Positions 46,628-57,032 of a DNA stretch of 64,000 nucleotides are shown here, in pieces. Each line of letters begins with the position of its first letter. Position 1 is the first letter of the stretch. The stretch spans positions 1 to 64,000 of the forward strand of contig NZ_JAFNJS010000009.1 in NCBI RefSeq assembly GCF_019024325.1. Direction: 5' to 3'. Position numbers and translations under genes: made by a program. The DNA comes from Falsiroseomonas tokyonensis (GTDB taxonomy: Bacteria; Pseudomonadota; Alphaproteobacteria; Acetobacterales; Acetobacteraceae). The notes below the pieces were generated by a model, which was not told where the DNA came from, did no database searches, and was given only the letters and a program-made list of their open reading frames with translations.

Positions 46628-49600
46628 CCTCGGGGGGGCGCAGGATATCGTCCCCCCCGCATCGGGCCGGTCCAGGACCAAACAGGTCGCCTCTCCCAGC
46701 GGTGCCAAGGACCCGGAGATCGTTCACGTGTCGCCGCCTTCGGATATGCCCGCACCGTATTTGCACGAAGCAGAACGCCTGGCGGCGCTGCGCCGTTACG
46801 ACGTGCTGGACACCAGCCCCGAGGCCGCCTTCGACCGGATCGTCCGGCTTGCCAGGCAGTTCTTCGAAGTGCCGATCGCGCTGATCTCCTTCGTCGATGC
46901 CGACCGGCAGTGGTTCAAGGCACGGATCGGGATGGAGCTGTCGGAGACCCCGCGCGCCATCGCCTTCTGCAATACCGCGATCCAGGGCGGCGACATCTGC
47001 CAGGTGCCGGATGCCACCCGGGATCCGCGCTTCGCCGAAAATCCGCTGGTGCTGGGCGAACCCCGGCTGCGCTTCTATGCGGGCGCGCCGCTGCTGACGC
47101 CGGAAGGCCATGCCCTCGGCACGCTCTGCATCCTCGATGCGAAGCCGCGGCCGCCGCTGGATGCGGCGCAGGCGCAGTCCTTGCGCGACCTGGCCGCGGC
47201 GGTGATGGCGCAGCTGGAACTGCGCCACCAGCTTGCGGCGCGGGAGGCGGAGATGGCGCGCGCCGCGCTGCGCGAACGCCTGCTGCGCAGCGTGGCGGAG
47301 ACGCCGACCTTCCGCGATGCGATCGAGGCGGCGATGACCGCGCTGCGCGAGGATACGCACGGCGTCCTCTGCCTGGTCTTCCGCCTGGCCCCGGACGGAC
47401 ACCACCTGCAGATGATCGGCGCGCAGGACCAGTCGGGCGTCGCCGATCCCTCGCATCTGGCGCGGCTGCGCGCATTGCCGCTGACCGCGGACAATACCGC
47501 CGCCGGCGCGGCGATCCGCCAGGACCGGCAGATCGTCATCCGCGATGTCCAGGCGGAGCCGGAGGCCGGATTGCCCGATGCCCCCTTCGCCGCGGCCTGC
47601 GGCCTGGTCTCGATGATCGTGACGCCGCTCTCGATCGGGGCGGAGCGCTACTGCCTCTCGCTCGGCTTCGGCGCGGAGCGACAGGACCTGGAGGCGATGG
47701 CGGAGCGGCTGCGGGAGGCAGCCGTGACCTTGCGGCCGCTGCTGCGCCGCCTGCGCGACGCCGAGGAGACCGCGCTGTTCCGCCGCATGGTGGAGGCCAG
47801 CAGCGAGCCCGTGGTGATCAGCCACACCCGGCGCGACGCCGCGCCGGGGTCGGAGGGCGCCGGGCTGATGATCCGCTACGTCAATGCCGCCTTCCTGCAG
47901 CAGTCCGGATTCCGGGAGGAGGAGGTCCTCGGCCAGCCGGTCGCCATGCTGACGCATGCGGATGCGGACCCCGAGGCGCGCCGGCTGGTGCAAGCCGCGA
48001 TCCAGGCCGGCCATCCGCTGCGGCAGCAGATTCTGCACCGGAAGCGCGACGGCTCGCCCTATTGGGTCGAGCTGAACATCTCGCCCCTGGTGGACGAGAC
48101 CGGCTGGCATACGCATTGGATGGCGATCCAGCGCGACATCACGGAACAGCGCGCGGCGGAGGCAGCGCTGAGCGCCAGCGAGGCCGCCTTCCGCGACCTG
48201 TTCCACCTGCATCCCGCGCCGATGTGGGTCTATGACAAGGAAACACTGGCCTTCCTCGAGGTGAACGAGGCGACGCTCACGGCCTATGGCTGGACCCGCG
48301 AGCAGTTCCTCGGGATGACGGTGCTCGACCTGCCGACGGAGGCGGATCGGGCGAAGGTGCTCTCGGCGGCGCGGCAGCTGGGCGACCGGCTGCGGGTCAC
48401 TGGCCCCTGGCCCGCCCGCACCGCATCGGGCGAGATCCGCCAGGTGCAGATCCTGTCGCGGCTGATCGACTTCCGCGGCCGCCGCTGCGCCCTCGCCGTG
48501 GTCTGGGACCTGACGGAGCGCCTGCGCGCGGAGGCCGCGGTGCGCGAGCTGGCGGAGGAGCTGGACGCGACCTTCCAGAGCATCAGCGACGGGCTCTGCA
48601 CGCTCGACCACGACTGGAAGATCACCTCCATCAACAGCGAGGCGGAGCGCCTGCTGCGGCGGCAAGCGGGCGCGCTGCCGGGCCGCACGTTCTGGGACTG
48701 CTTCCCTGACATGGTCGGCAGCGAGGTGGAGCGGAACTTCCGCGCCGCGGTCGCGCAGCACGAGACGCGCCGCTTCATCCATCACCTGCGGCAGATCGAC
48801 ACCTGGTTCGACATCACCGCCTATCCGGCGCGCAACGGCCTGACCATCTATTTCCGCGACATCACCGCCGAGCACCGGCGCGAGGAAAGGCTGCGGCTGC
48901 TCGAAGTGGCGGCGAGCAAGCTGAACGACATCATCCTGATCACCGAGGCCGAGCCGATCCTGCCGCCCGGCCCGCGCACGCTTTTCGTGAACCAGGCCTT
49001 CGAACGCCTGACCGGCTATGCGACGGAGGAGATCATCGGCATCTCGCCCCGCTTCCTGCAGGGCCCGAAGACCAGCCGCGCCGAGCTCGACCGCATCCAT
49101 GCGGCGCTGGCCGCCTGGCGGCCGATCCGCGCGGAGCTTCTGAACTACCGCAAGGACGGCAGCGAATTCTGGCTGGAGCTCGACATCGTGCCGGTGGCCG
49201 ATGGCCTCGGCCACTTCACCCATTGGGTGGCGGTGCAGCGCGACATCACGGAACGCAAGCGGGCGCAGCTGCAGCTGGAGCAGCAGGCGGCGCTGCTCGA
49301 CCAGGCGCGCGACGCCATCCTGGTGCGCGGCATCGACCACCGCATCCAGTACTGGAATCGCAGCGCCGAAGGCCTCTATGGCTGGACGGCGGAGGAGGCG
49401 GCGGGACGCTCGGTGCTCGACCTGCTCTATGACGATCCGGGCCCCTTCCTGCACGCCAACGAGCAGGTGCTGGCGCAGGGCGAATGGAGCGGCCAGATCG
49501 AGCAGCGCCGCAAGGATGGATCGCGGCTGGTGGTGGACGGTGCCTGGACCCTGGTGCGCGACGCGGAGGGGCGGCCGCGCGCCATCCTGGCCGTGAACAC

Positions 49601-50816
49601 CAATATCACCGAGCGCCTGGAGCTGGAGCAGAAGCTGCGCCAGTCGCAGCGGCTGGAAGCGATCGGCCAGCTGACCGGCGGCGTGGCGCATGACTTCAAC
49701 AACCTGCTGACCGTCATCCTCGGCAATTCGGAGATGCTGGCGGAAAGCCTGGAACACGACGCCGAGCTGCGGCAGATGGCGGAGATGAACATCGCGGCGG
49801 CGGAACGCGGCTCCGCCCTGACCAGCCGCATGCTCGCCTTCTCCCGCCGCCAGGCGCTCGACCCCAAGGTGATCGACGTAAACGGCCTGCTGGCCGGGCT
49901 GCACCAGATGCTGCACCGGACGCTGGGCGGGCATATCGAGGTGGAGATCGAACCCGCCGAGGATCTCTGGACGGCGCTGATCGACCCGCCGCAGCTGGAG
50001 AATGCGGTGCTGAACCTCTGCATCAATGCGCGCGACGCCATGCCGAAAGGGGGCCGCCTGGTGATCGAGACCGCGAACGTGCAGCTCGACGCCGCCTATG
50101 CGGAGGCGGAGGGAGAGGTGACGCCCGGTGACTACGTGCTGATCGCCGTCTCCGACACCGGCACCGGCATGACGCCAGAGGTGGTGGCCCGCGCCTTCGA
50201 GCCCTTCTTCACCACCAAGGATGTGGGCCAGGGCAGCGGCCTCGGCCTCAGCATGGTCTTCGGCTTCATGAAGCAGTCGGGCGGGCACGTGAAGATCTAT
50301 TCGGAGCCCGGCCTCGGCACCAGCGTGAAGGTCTATGTCCCGCGCGCCGGGCGCAGCCAGCTTCGCTTCGACCCGGGTGCCGGGGCGGAGGCGCCCCGCG
50401 GCGGCACGGAGAAGCTGCTGGTGGTGGAGGATGACCCGCTGGTGCGCGACCATGTCGCGGGCCAGCTGCGGGAGCTGGGCTACCGCGTCGTCATCGCCGG
50501 CCATGCCGCAGCGGCGCTGGAGGCGCTGAGGCTGCGGGACGATTTCGACCTGCTCCTCACGGATGTGGTGATGCCCGGCGGCATGAACGGCCATGCCCTG
50601 GCGCAGGAGGCGCTGCGCATCCGCCCGGGCCTGCGCGTGCTCTATACCACCGGCTATACGGAAGACGGCATCGTGCACGACGGCAGGCTGGATCCGGACG
50701 TGCTGCTGCTGAAAAAGCCCTATCGTCGCCGCGACCTGGCGGAGAAGGTGCGCCAGGCGCTGGATGCGGTCAGGCCAGGGCCTGCTGCACCGCCTCCTGC
50801 AAGGCACGACGGGTGA
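46578..50816 (+). CDS. Multi-PAS hybrid sensor histidine kinase with C-terminal receiver
   Basis: This is a soluble sensor of about 1412 residues. In order: N-terminal GAF domain (YDVLDTSPEAAFDRIVRLA to LGTLCILD), then five PAS domains, HisKA with phosphorylated H1038 (GGVAHDFNNLLTV), an HATPase domain and a receiver with D1329 (LLLTDVVMPGG). The fourth PAS has ISPRFLQGP where blue-light LOV domains have NCRFLQG, so no flavin-binding Cys is present. No TM helices are seen. The start is uncertain: ATG at 46578 overlaps the MFS gene; ATG at 46746 would avoid this. The 3' end overlaps the next kinase gene on the other strand by 47 bp. Confidence 0.9.
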   Translation: MTQADMSRPGESKETIDLGGAQDIVPPASGRSRTKQVASPSGAKDPEIVHVSPPSDMPAPYLHEAERLAALRRYDVLDTSPEAAFDRIVRLARQFFEVPIALISFVDADRQWFKARIGMELSETPRAIAFCNTAIQGGDICQVPDATRDPRFAENPLVLGEPRLRFYAGAPLLTPEGHALGTLCILDAKPRPPLDAAQAQSLRDLAAAVMAQLELRHQLAAREAEMARAALRERLLRSVAETPTFRDAIEAAMTALREDTHGVLCLVFRLAPDGHHLQMIGAQDQSGVADPSHLARLRALPLTADNTAAGAAIRQDRQIVIRDVQAEPEAGLPDAPFAAACGLVSMIVTPLSIGAERYCLSLGFGAERQDLEAMAERLREAAVTLRPLLRRLRDAEETALFRRMVEASSEPVVISHTRRDAAPGSEGAGLMIRYVNAAFLQQSGFREEEVLGQPVAMLTHADADPEARRLVQAAIQAGHPLRQQILHRKRDGSPYWVELNISPLVDETGWHTHWMAIQRDITEQRAAEAALSASEAAFRDLFHLHPAPMWVYDKETLAFLEVNEATLTAYGWTREQFLGMTVLDLPTEADRAKVLSAARQLGDRLRVTGPWPARTASGEIRQVQILSRLIDFRGRRCALAVVWDLTERLRAEAAVRELAEELDATFQSISDGLCTLDHDWKITSINSEAERLLRRQAGALPGRTFWDCFPDMVGSEVERNFRAAVAQHETRRFIHHLRQIDTWFDITAYPARNGLTIYFRDITAEHRREERLRLLEVAASKLNDIILITEAEPILPPGPRTLFVNQAFERLTGYATEEIIGISPRFLQGPKTSRAELDRIHAALAAWRPIRAELLNYRKDGSEFWLELDIVPVADGLGHFTHWVAVQRDITERKRAQLQLEQQAALLDQARDAILVRGIDHRIQYWNRSAEGLYGWTAEEAAGRSVLDLLYDDPGPFLHANEQVLAQGEWSGQIEQRRKDGSRLVVDGAWTLVRDAEGRPRAILAVNTNITERLELEQKLRQSQRLEAIGQLTGGVAHDFNNLLTVILGNSEMLAESLEHDAELRQMAEMNIAAAERGSALTSRMLAFSRRQALDPKVIDVNGLLAGLHQMLHRTLGGHIEVEIEPAEDLWTALIDPPQLENAVLNLCINARDAMPKGGRLVIETANVQLDAAYAEAEGEVTPGDYVLIAVSDTGTGMTPEVVARAFEPFFTTKDVGQGSGLGLSMVFGFMKQSGGHVKIYSEPGLGTSVKVYVPRAGRSQLRFDPGAGAEAPRGGTEKLLVVEDDPLVRDHVAGQLRELGYRVVIAGHAAAALEALRLRDDFDLLLTDVVMPGGMNGHALAQEALRIRPGLRVLYTTGYTEDGIVHDGRLDPDVLLLKKPYRRRDLAEKVRQALDAVRPGPAAPPPARHDG

Positions 50817-53010
50817 AGGGCTTGCGCAGGAAGCCCTGCACCGCGCCGGTCGTCACCTCGCCATCCGGCACATAGCCGGACATCAGCAGCACCGCGGTTT
50901 CCGGCCGAAGCGCATGGATGCGCTGCGCCAGCGCCATGCCCTCCACGTCGTCCGGCATCAGCACGTCGGACAGCACCAGGTCGAAGCGCTCCCCGGCCTG
51001 CATCAGCGCCAATGCCTCCCGCCCCCCCGGCACGCTCTGCACGCGGTGCGCGGAGCGCGCCAGCATGCGCTCGATCATGGCGCGGATCTCTGGCTGATCC
51101 TCCACCACCAGGATGCGCGCGGCCCGGCCGGGCGGGGGCATGGCTGCATCCGCGCCACCGCCACCGGCCCGTGGGTCCTGCTGCTGCTGCGCCAGCGGCG
51201 TCCGCGCCTCGGGCAAATAGAGCGTCACCGTTGTGCCCTCCCCCGCCGCGCTGCGCAGCGCCATCCGGCCGCCCAGCTGCGTCACCAGGCCGAAGACCTG
51301 CGACAGGCCGAGCCCGGAGCCGGCGCCGGCGGGCTTGGTGGTGAAGAAAGGCTCGAAGGCGCGGGCGGCGACATCCTCGGACATGCCGGGGCCATTGTCG
51401 GTGATGGCGATCGCGACAAAGCCGGGGGCGTCCACGCTGACGCCGGCGTCCGGCAGCTGCGCGCGCGCAGCGCCGATGAGGATGCGCCCCGGCCGCCGCG
51501 TCGCGGCCTCTCCGCCCAGGATCGCATCGCGCGCATTGCTCACCAGGTTGCAGATGGCGGCCTGCAGCTGGGCGGGGTCGAGCGCGCAGCGCGGCAGCTC
51601 GGGCTCCGTCTGCAGCCGCACCTCGATCGCCGGTGTCGCCAGGTCCTGCAGCACCGGCAGCATGTCCTGCAGCAGCGACCCCACCGGCAGCGCCTGCAGC
51701 CGAAGCACCTGGGTGCGGGCATAGGCGAGCAGGCTGGAAGCCAGATGGGCGCTGGCTTCCGCCGCGCGCCGGGTGCGCTGCGCCACGCCGCGCAGCACCG
51801 GATCCATGGTGGCTTCCTCCAGCGCCTCCAGATTGCCGAGCACCACGGTGAGGAGGTTGTTGAAGTCATGCGCCACGCCGCGCGCCATGCGGCCCAGCGC
51901 CTCCAGCGCCCGGGCCTCGCGCAGCTGGGCTTCCGCCAGGTGGCGCAGCTCGGCCTCCTGCCGCAGTTCCGCCAGCGCCCGGCTGCGCCCGACGGCGCCG
52001 CGCCAGGCCATCCAGGCGGCGCCGGACAGCAGCAGGATGATCGCGAGCGCCGTGGCGGCCTGGCGCAGCATGCCCTGCCACCAGCCGTCCAGGCGCGCCT
52101 GCAGGTCGACGCCGAAGCTCACATACAGGGGGAAGGGCTGGACGCGGCGATAGGCATACAGCCGTTCCACCCCATCCACCGAGGAATCCGTTCGGAACAC
52201 CCCCGCATCGTGCGATCGCGCCATGGCCTGGACCAGCGTGCTGGAGGCGGCCAGCCGAAGCCCCTCCCCGCCCGCAGGCAGGCGCACCAGCAGCAGGCCA
52301 TCGGTCCGCATCAGCGACGCCGCGCCGCTCGCGCTGGTCGAGGCGACGGCGAAAGCCTCCTCCAGCACCTCGGGGCTGATCACGGCATGGATGGTGCCGT
52401 TGAACCGGCCGTCCGGGCTGATCCTGCGGCGGCTGATCGCGAAGGAAGGCCGGCCGGTGGCAGGGCTGACATAGCGCGAGCCGATATAGCGGGGCTGCGC
52501 GCGGTCGCGCTGTTCCCTGAAGGATTCGAGGTCGGCGAGGTTGCGGCCCGGCGCGAAGGGGACGGTCGAGGCCAGGACATCGCCCTCTGCATTTGTGATC
52601 CAGAGCGAGTCGGTCTGGTCCAGCCGGGCGACGATGCTCAGAAGCTGCCGGCGCAGGCCGTCCGAGGCAATGGCCGCTTCCTCCATGTCGCTGATCATGT
52701 CCGCGACCAGTTCCAGCACCAGCTCCTGCGTCTCGAACAGCCGCCGTGCGTGCTGCTGCATGATGCTGGCCGTGGCCTCGGCATCCCGCCGCGCTTCCTC
52801 CAGCACCATCCGGCGCCGGTCGGATCCCACGGCCACCAGCACCAGCACCGGCAGCAGCACGATCAGGGCCAGAAGGGCCATCATGCTGCGGCTGACGGCC
52901 AGCGGCGGCTTGTCAGGGTGTCCCGCGCCCCGCGCGCCGCGCCGCCTGACGGCCTGGCCTTCATCGGCGGGGGCGCTCGCGGCATGGTCCAGACGGCTGG
53001 GGCGCTTCAT
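50770..53010 (-). CDS. Membrane-bound hybrid sensor histidine kinase
   Basis: This is a 746-residue protein. TM1 (MMALLALIVLLPVLVLVAVG) is near residue 43-62; a periplasmic dCache-like sensor follows (LWITNAEGDVLAST, RNLADLESFREQRDRAQPRYIG), with TM2 near residue 315. A HisKA domain with H381 (RGVAHDFNNLLTV), an HATPase domain and a C-terminal receiver (LVLSDVLMPDD) come after. The core and receiver strongly resemble those of the neighbouring hybrid kinase, so the two may be related by duplication. The ATG at 53010 gives a hydrophilic lead before TM1. It is divergent from the PhoB-type regulator. Confidence 0.9.
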   Translation of the reverse strand: MKRPSRLDHAASAPADEGQAVRRRGARGAGHPDKPPLAVSRSMMALLALIVLLPVLVLVAVGSDRRRMVLEEARRDAEATASIMQQHARRLFETQELVLELVADMISDMEEAAIASDGLRRQLLSIVARLDQTDSLWITNAEGDVLASTVPFAPGRNLADLESFREQRDRAQPRYIGSRYVSPATGRPSFAISRRRISPDGRFNGTIHAVISPEVLEEAFAVASTSASGAASLMRTDGLLLVRLPAGGEGLRLAASSTLVQAMARSHDAGVFRTDSSVDGVERLYAYRRVQPFPLYVSFGVDLQARLDGWWQGMLRQAATALAIILLLSGAAWMAWRGAVGRSRALAELRQEAELRHLAEAQLREARALEALGRMARGVAHDFNNLLTVVLGNLEALEEATMDPVLRGVAQRTRRAAEASAHLASSLLAYARTQVLRLQALPVGSLLQDMLPVLQDLATPAIEVRLQTEPELPRCALDPAQLQAAICNLVSNARDAILGGEAATRRPGRILIGAARAQLPDAGVSVDAPGFVAIAITDNGPGMSEDVAARAFEPFFTTKPAGAGSGLGLSQVFGLVTQLGGRMALRSAAGEGTTVTLYLPEARTPLAQQQQDPRAGGGGADAAMPPPGRAARILVVEDQPEIRAMIERMLARSAHRVQSVPGGREALALMQAGERFDLVLSDVLMPDDVEGMALAQRIHALRPETAVLLMSGYVPDGEVTTGAVQGFLRKPFTRRALQEAVQQALA

Positions 53011-53087
53011 GAATCCTGGGCCTGGTCCAACGTGCCCCCTGCGCGCCGCGACCTGTGGCAGGGGTTTTGGCAAAACCTGCAGGTATT

Positions 53088-53155
53088 GCATCCTGCGGCT
53101 GCACTCGGTGTCATTTTTGGGGCGAAGGCTCCCTCGCGCGAAAGTTGCAGGATGC
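53088..53155. promoter_or_regulatory. Inverted repeat in the divergent kinase/regulator promoter region
   Basis: GCATCCTGC at 53088-53096 and GCAGGATGC at 53147-53155 are perfect complements separated by 50 bp, between the start codons of the hybrid kinase (minus) and the response regulator (plus). This could be a pair of operator half-sites or a looped site. A weak sigma-70-like match (TTGTCG near 53171, ACATAA 17 bp on) precedes the regulator start. Both assignments are tentative. Confidence 0.35.
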
Positions 53156-53243
53156 GAAATCGCGTTAAGGTTGTCGACAGGGTTGGCGCTTGGACATAAA
53201 GTTGTCGGGAGCCAATCTGCTGCCAACCAGTCGGGGAGCGTCC

Positions 53244-54071
<828 letters not shown>

Positions 54072-54075
54072 CCCA

Positions 54076-55344
54076 ATGACCCCCGCCCCGCCGCAGGCGC
54101 CGGCGCTGACCATCCTGGTGGTGGATGACGAGCGGCCGATCGTGGAGCTGTTGCTGCGCGCGCTGACCCATCGCGGCTTCCAGGTGCAGGGCGCCGACAA
54201 TGCCGAGGCCGCGAAGGCCCATGTGCGAGCCGATCCCAGCATCGGCGTGGTGCTGTCCGATGTCCGCATGCCGGGCCAGACCGGCCTGGCGCTGGCGGAG
54301 GAACTGCTGCGCGGGCGGTCGGAGGCGGAGGCGCTGGAAGTGGTGCTGCTGACCGGGGGCGCCACCGCCGATGTCGCGCTCGGCGCGCTGCGCGCCCGCA
54401 CCTTCGACCTGGTGCAGAAGCCGCTGCGGCTGAACGAGGTGGCGATGGTCGTGGAACGCGCGCTGGCCAGCAGCCGCCAGCGCCGCGCCCGCGCCATCCG
54501 CGATTCCGAGGTGGAGGAGCATATCCGCGCCGCGGAGGCGGAACGCGCGCGGCTGTTCGAACGGCTCAGCGCCTCCTCCGCCCGGCTGGAGGATGCCAAC
54601 AGCGCGCTCGCCGCCAGCCAACGGATGCGCAGCGACCTGCTGGCGGTGATCTCGCATGAGATGCGCACGCCGCTGATCCCGATCCTCGGCTTCTCGGAGA
54701 TCCTGGCCGGCGACGCGCCGCTGCCGGCGGCGGAGGTGCAGGACTATGGCCGGCTGATCCATGCCGGGGCCGATCGGCTGCTGTCGCTGATCGAGGGGGC
54801 GCTGGATATCGTGGCGCTGGCGCACGGCCGCGGCCTTGTCCCGGGGCTGCCGGAGCCGGCGGAGCGACTGCTGGGGCGGGTGCTGGCGCGCCACCAGCCG
54901 GCGGCGGCCGCCCGCGGCATCCGCCTGGCGATGCAGGTGCCCGACCCGTCGCCGATGCTGGCCGGCGACCTGCGCCTGCTGGCGGCGGCCATCGGCCAGC
55001 TTCTGGACAATGCCATCAAGGCCAGCCCCGACGGGGGGGTGGTGGAAGTGGCCGCGCTTGCGCCTCCGGAAGGCGGCGTCCTGCTGCAGGTGCGCGACCA
55101 TGGCGCCGGCCTGCCGCCGGGCCTGCTGGAACAGCTCGGCACCCCCTTCCTGCAGGCGGACATGTCGCTGAACCGCGCCTGGCCCGGGGCCGGGCTGGGC
55201 CTGGCGCTGGCAAGCCGCGTCGCCCAGGCCCATGGCGGCCGGCTGCGGCTGCAGCCGGCGGCGGATGGCGGCACCGAGGCGCGCATCGAGCTGCCGGCGA
55301 AGCCCGGCGCCGCCGAGAGGCCGTCCGTGGCCGCCAAGGGCTGA
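54076..55344 (+). CDS. Receiver-histidine kinase (REC-HisKA-HATPase)
   Basis: This 422-residue protein has a receiver at its N-terminus (about 10-130, D62 in LSDVRMPGQ), then a coiled-coil segment (about 130-180), HisKA with H194 (LAVISHEMRTPLIPILGFSEI) and a HATPase domain (LLDNAIKASPDGG, HGAGLP, GAGLGLALA). There are no TM helices. REC-kinase proteins usually relay phosphate within a multistep pathway. It is 4 bp after the PhoB-type regulator and 20 bp from the converging ferritin-like gene. Confidence 0.88.
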   Translation: MTPAPPQAPALTILVVDDERPIVELLLRALTHRGFQVQGADNAEAAKAHVRADPSIGVVLSDVRMPGQTGLALAEELLRGRSEAEALEVVLLTGGATADVALGALRARTFDLVQKPLRLNEVAMVVERALASSRQRRARAIRDSEVEEHIRAAEAERARLFERLSASSARLEDANSALAASQRMRSDLLAVISHEMRTPLIPILGFSEILAGDAPLPAAEVQDYGRLIHAGADRLLSLIEGALDIVALAHGRGLVPGLPEPAERLLGRVLARHQPAAAARGIRLAMQVPDPSPMLAGDLRLLAAAIGQLLDNAIKASPDGGVVEVAALAPPEGGVLLQVRDHGAGLPPGLLEQLGTPFLQADMSLNRAWPGAGLGLALASRVAQAHGGRLRLQPAADGGTEARIELPAKPGAAERPSVAAKG

Positions 55345-55364
55345 GCGCGAGACCGACCGCGACC

Positions 55365-55874
55365 TCAGGCGCCGGCGGTGGCGCCCCTTGCCCGCAGCTC
55401 CGCATGGCGCCGCGTCACCGCATCCAGATTGTCGTGGCACCACTGCGCCATCCGCTCCTCCTCCCGCAGCGAGAGGTCAAGCACCGCATGAGCGCTGTCA
55501 TGTCCGGCGAGTTCGGACAGGGTGACGAGGCAGCGATAGGCGGCGATCTCGTAATGCTCGAAGGCATAGTTCGCCATCGCGTTCTTCAGCACCTCGTCGG
55601 GCGCCACGGCATGGCCAAGGGCGGCGAGATTGGCGACAAAGCCAGTCACCAGGTCCTTCAGCCCGGAGTGGGAGCTGCCGAGCGAGGACAGCAGTTCATC
55701 CAGCCGGTCGCGCTGCACCTCGCTTTCCCTGACGTGCCGGCGCAGCGCGGCTTGCATCTCCGGATAATTGTCCAGCCGCTCGACCTGGCGCGACAGGAGC
55801 TGGATGGCCTCGGTTTCCATCGCCCTGGCATCGATCAGCCCGGCGACATAGGTCGCGCGATAATCTTGCTGCAT
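55365..55874 (-). CDS. Ferritin-like DUF892 protein (YciE/YciF family)
   Basis: This is a 169-residue helical-bundle protein of the YciE/YciF (DUF892) ferritin-like family: LIDARAMETEAIQLLSRQVERL, E-rich helices, FEHYEIAAYRCLVTLSELAG and a C-terminal helix with EERMAQWCHDNL. These are stress-induced proteins, probably di-iron. It lies about 50 bp downstream of the HWE-type kinase gene, with a second family member on the other side of that kinase. Confidence 0.82.
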   Translation of the reverse strand: MQQDYRATYVAGLIDARAMETEAIQLLSRQVERLDNYPEMQAALRRHVRESEVQRDRLDELLSSLGSSHSGLKDLVTGFVANLAALGHAVAPDEVLKNAMANYAFEHYEIAAYRCLVTLSELAGHDSAHAVLDLSLREEERMAQWCHDNLDAVTRRHAELRARGATAGA

Positions 55875-55923
55875 GGTCTTCTCCAGGATGTCGTCGGCTT
55901 GCCGCCGGGGCCACCGGGCGGCG

Positions 55924-56973
55924 TCATCTGGCGGCCGGGAAGCGGATGCTGCCGCGCAGGCCAGGCCGCTCCGTGCCCGGCGCCACCTGTTCCAATTCCA
56001 GCCGTCCGCCGAGTTGCCCGGCCAGGGCGCGCCCGATGCGGGTGCCGAGGCCGCTGCCCTGCGGCGCGGCGCCCGCAGTCAGGCCGATGCCATTGTCCTG
56101 CACGGCCAGCAGGAAGGTCTCACCCTCCCGCTGGAAGATCACTTCCACCAGGCCGTCCATCTCCTCCGGGAAGGCGTATTTCAGCGAATTGCCGACCAGC
56201 TCGTTCACGATCAGGCCGATGGCCACGGCCTTGGCCATGGGCAGCATCGCGCTCTCCGCCCGCACCGTCAGCACGATCGGACGCATATCCACCGCTAGGT
56301 CGTCGAGATCCGCGATCAGGCCTTCCAGGAAGCCGCGGCTTTCCACCTGCGCGCGGCCATCCTCCTCCCGATGCCGGTCGAGGCGGCCGTTGATGCGTGC
56401 CAGCGCCGCGATGCGGTCGGAGGCGACCTGCAGCGCCTCGCGCGCCGTGACATCGGCGGAGGCGCCCGCCTGCAGGCGCAGCGTCGCGGCCAGGCGCTGC
56501 AAATCGTTGCGCGCGCGATGCACCGCCTCGCTAAGCAGGGTACCGCTCTGCGCCAATGTCTCGCGCAGCTGGTCATTGGCCTGGTCGAGCCCGGCGCGTT
56601 CCGCAGCTAGCGACGCCAGCGCCCGATGCATCGCCTCGAGCAGCGCCGCGGTGAAGAGCGCGATGCCAAGGAAGACCGCGACCTCCAGCAGCACCGTCGC
56701 CTCGGTGATCACCAGGCTGCGGCTTGGCGGCAGGAAGAACCAGACGCCCAGTGCGGTGCTGAGCAGCGAGGCATAGATGCCCGCGCCACGGTCGAAGACG
56801 ATGCCCGAGGCCATGATGGCCGGCATGAACATCAGAAAGGGCATTTCCGGCCCGGGCCCGAGCAGCAGCAGCCGCAGCAGCAGGCTGCCCGCCACCAGCA
56901 GCGTGGCGGCCAGGTAGCGGATCCAGACGGGCATCGCCCGCGTCACCGCCATCTTCAGGAAAAGCCGTTCCAT
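55924..56973 (-). CDS. Membrane histidine kinase with DUF4118 and HWE/HisKA_2 core
   Basis: This is a 349-residue protein. The N-terminal DUF4118 region has several TM helices (about 10-125: VWIRYLAATLLVAGSLLLRLLLL, FLMFMPAIMASGIVFDRGAGIYASLLSTALGVWFF). The kinase core has an HWE/HisKA_2 phosphoacceptor box, LLSEAVHRARNDLQRLAATLRLQAG, and an HATPase-like domain (VNELVGNSLKYAFP, DNGIGL, GLGTRIGRALAGQLGG). HWE kinases often feed the general stress response in alphaproteobacteria, but no PhyR, NepR or EcfG gene is nearby. The ATG at 56973 was selected; another ATG follows 21 bp on. Confidence 0.85.
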   Translation of the reverse strand: MERLFLKMAVTRAMPVWIRYLAATLLVAGSLLLRLLLLGPGPEMPFLMFMPAIMASGIVFDRGAGIYASLLSTALGVWFFLPPSRSLVITEATVLLEVAVFLGIALFTAALLEAMHRALASLAAERAGLDQANDQLRETLAQSGTLLSEAVHRARNDLQRLAATLRLQAGASADVTAREALQVASDRIAALARINGRLDRHREEDGRAQVESRGFLEGLIADLDDLAVDMRPIVLTVRAESAMLPMAKAVAIGLIVNELVGNSLKYAFPEEMDGLVEVIFQREGETFLLAVQDNGIGLTAGAAPQGSGLGTRIGRALAGQLGGRLELEQVAPGTERPGLRGSIRFPAAR

Positions 56974-57032
56974 GCGCGGCGCCGCTGCCTCTGCCGGGCG
57001 GGCGCCGCGCGCGGCGCCCGCCCGGTCCTTCC

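Noticed and set aside
46389-50807. A 1472-codon minus-strand open frame opposite the hybrid kinase
   Set aside because: Antisense shadow of a protein with clear GAF, PAS, kinase and receiver domains.
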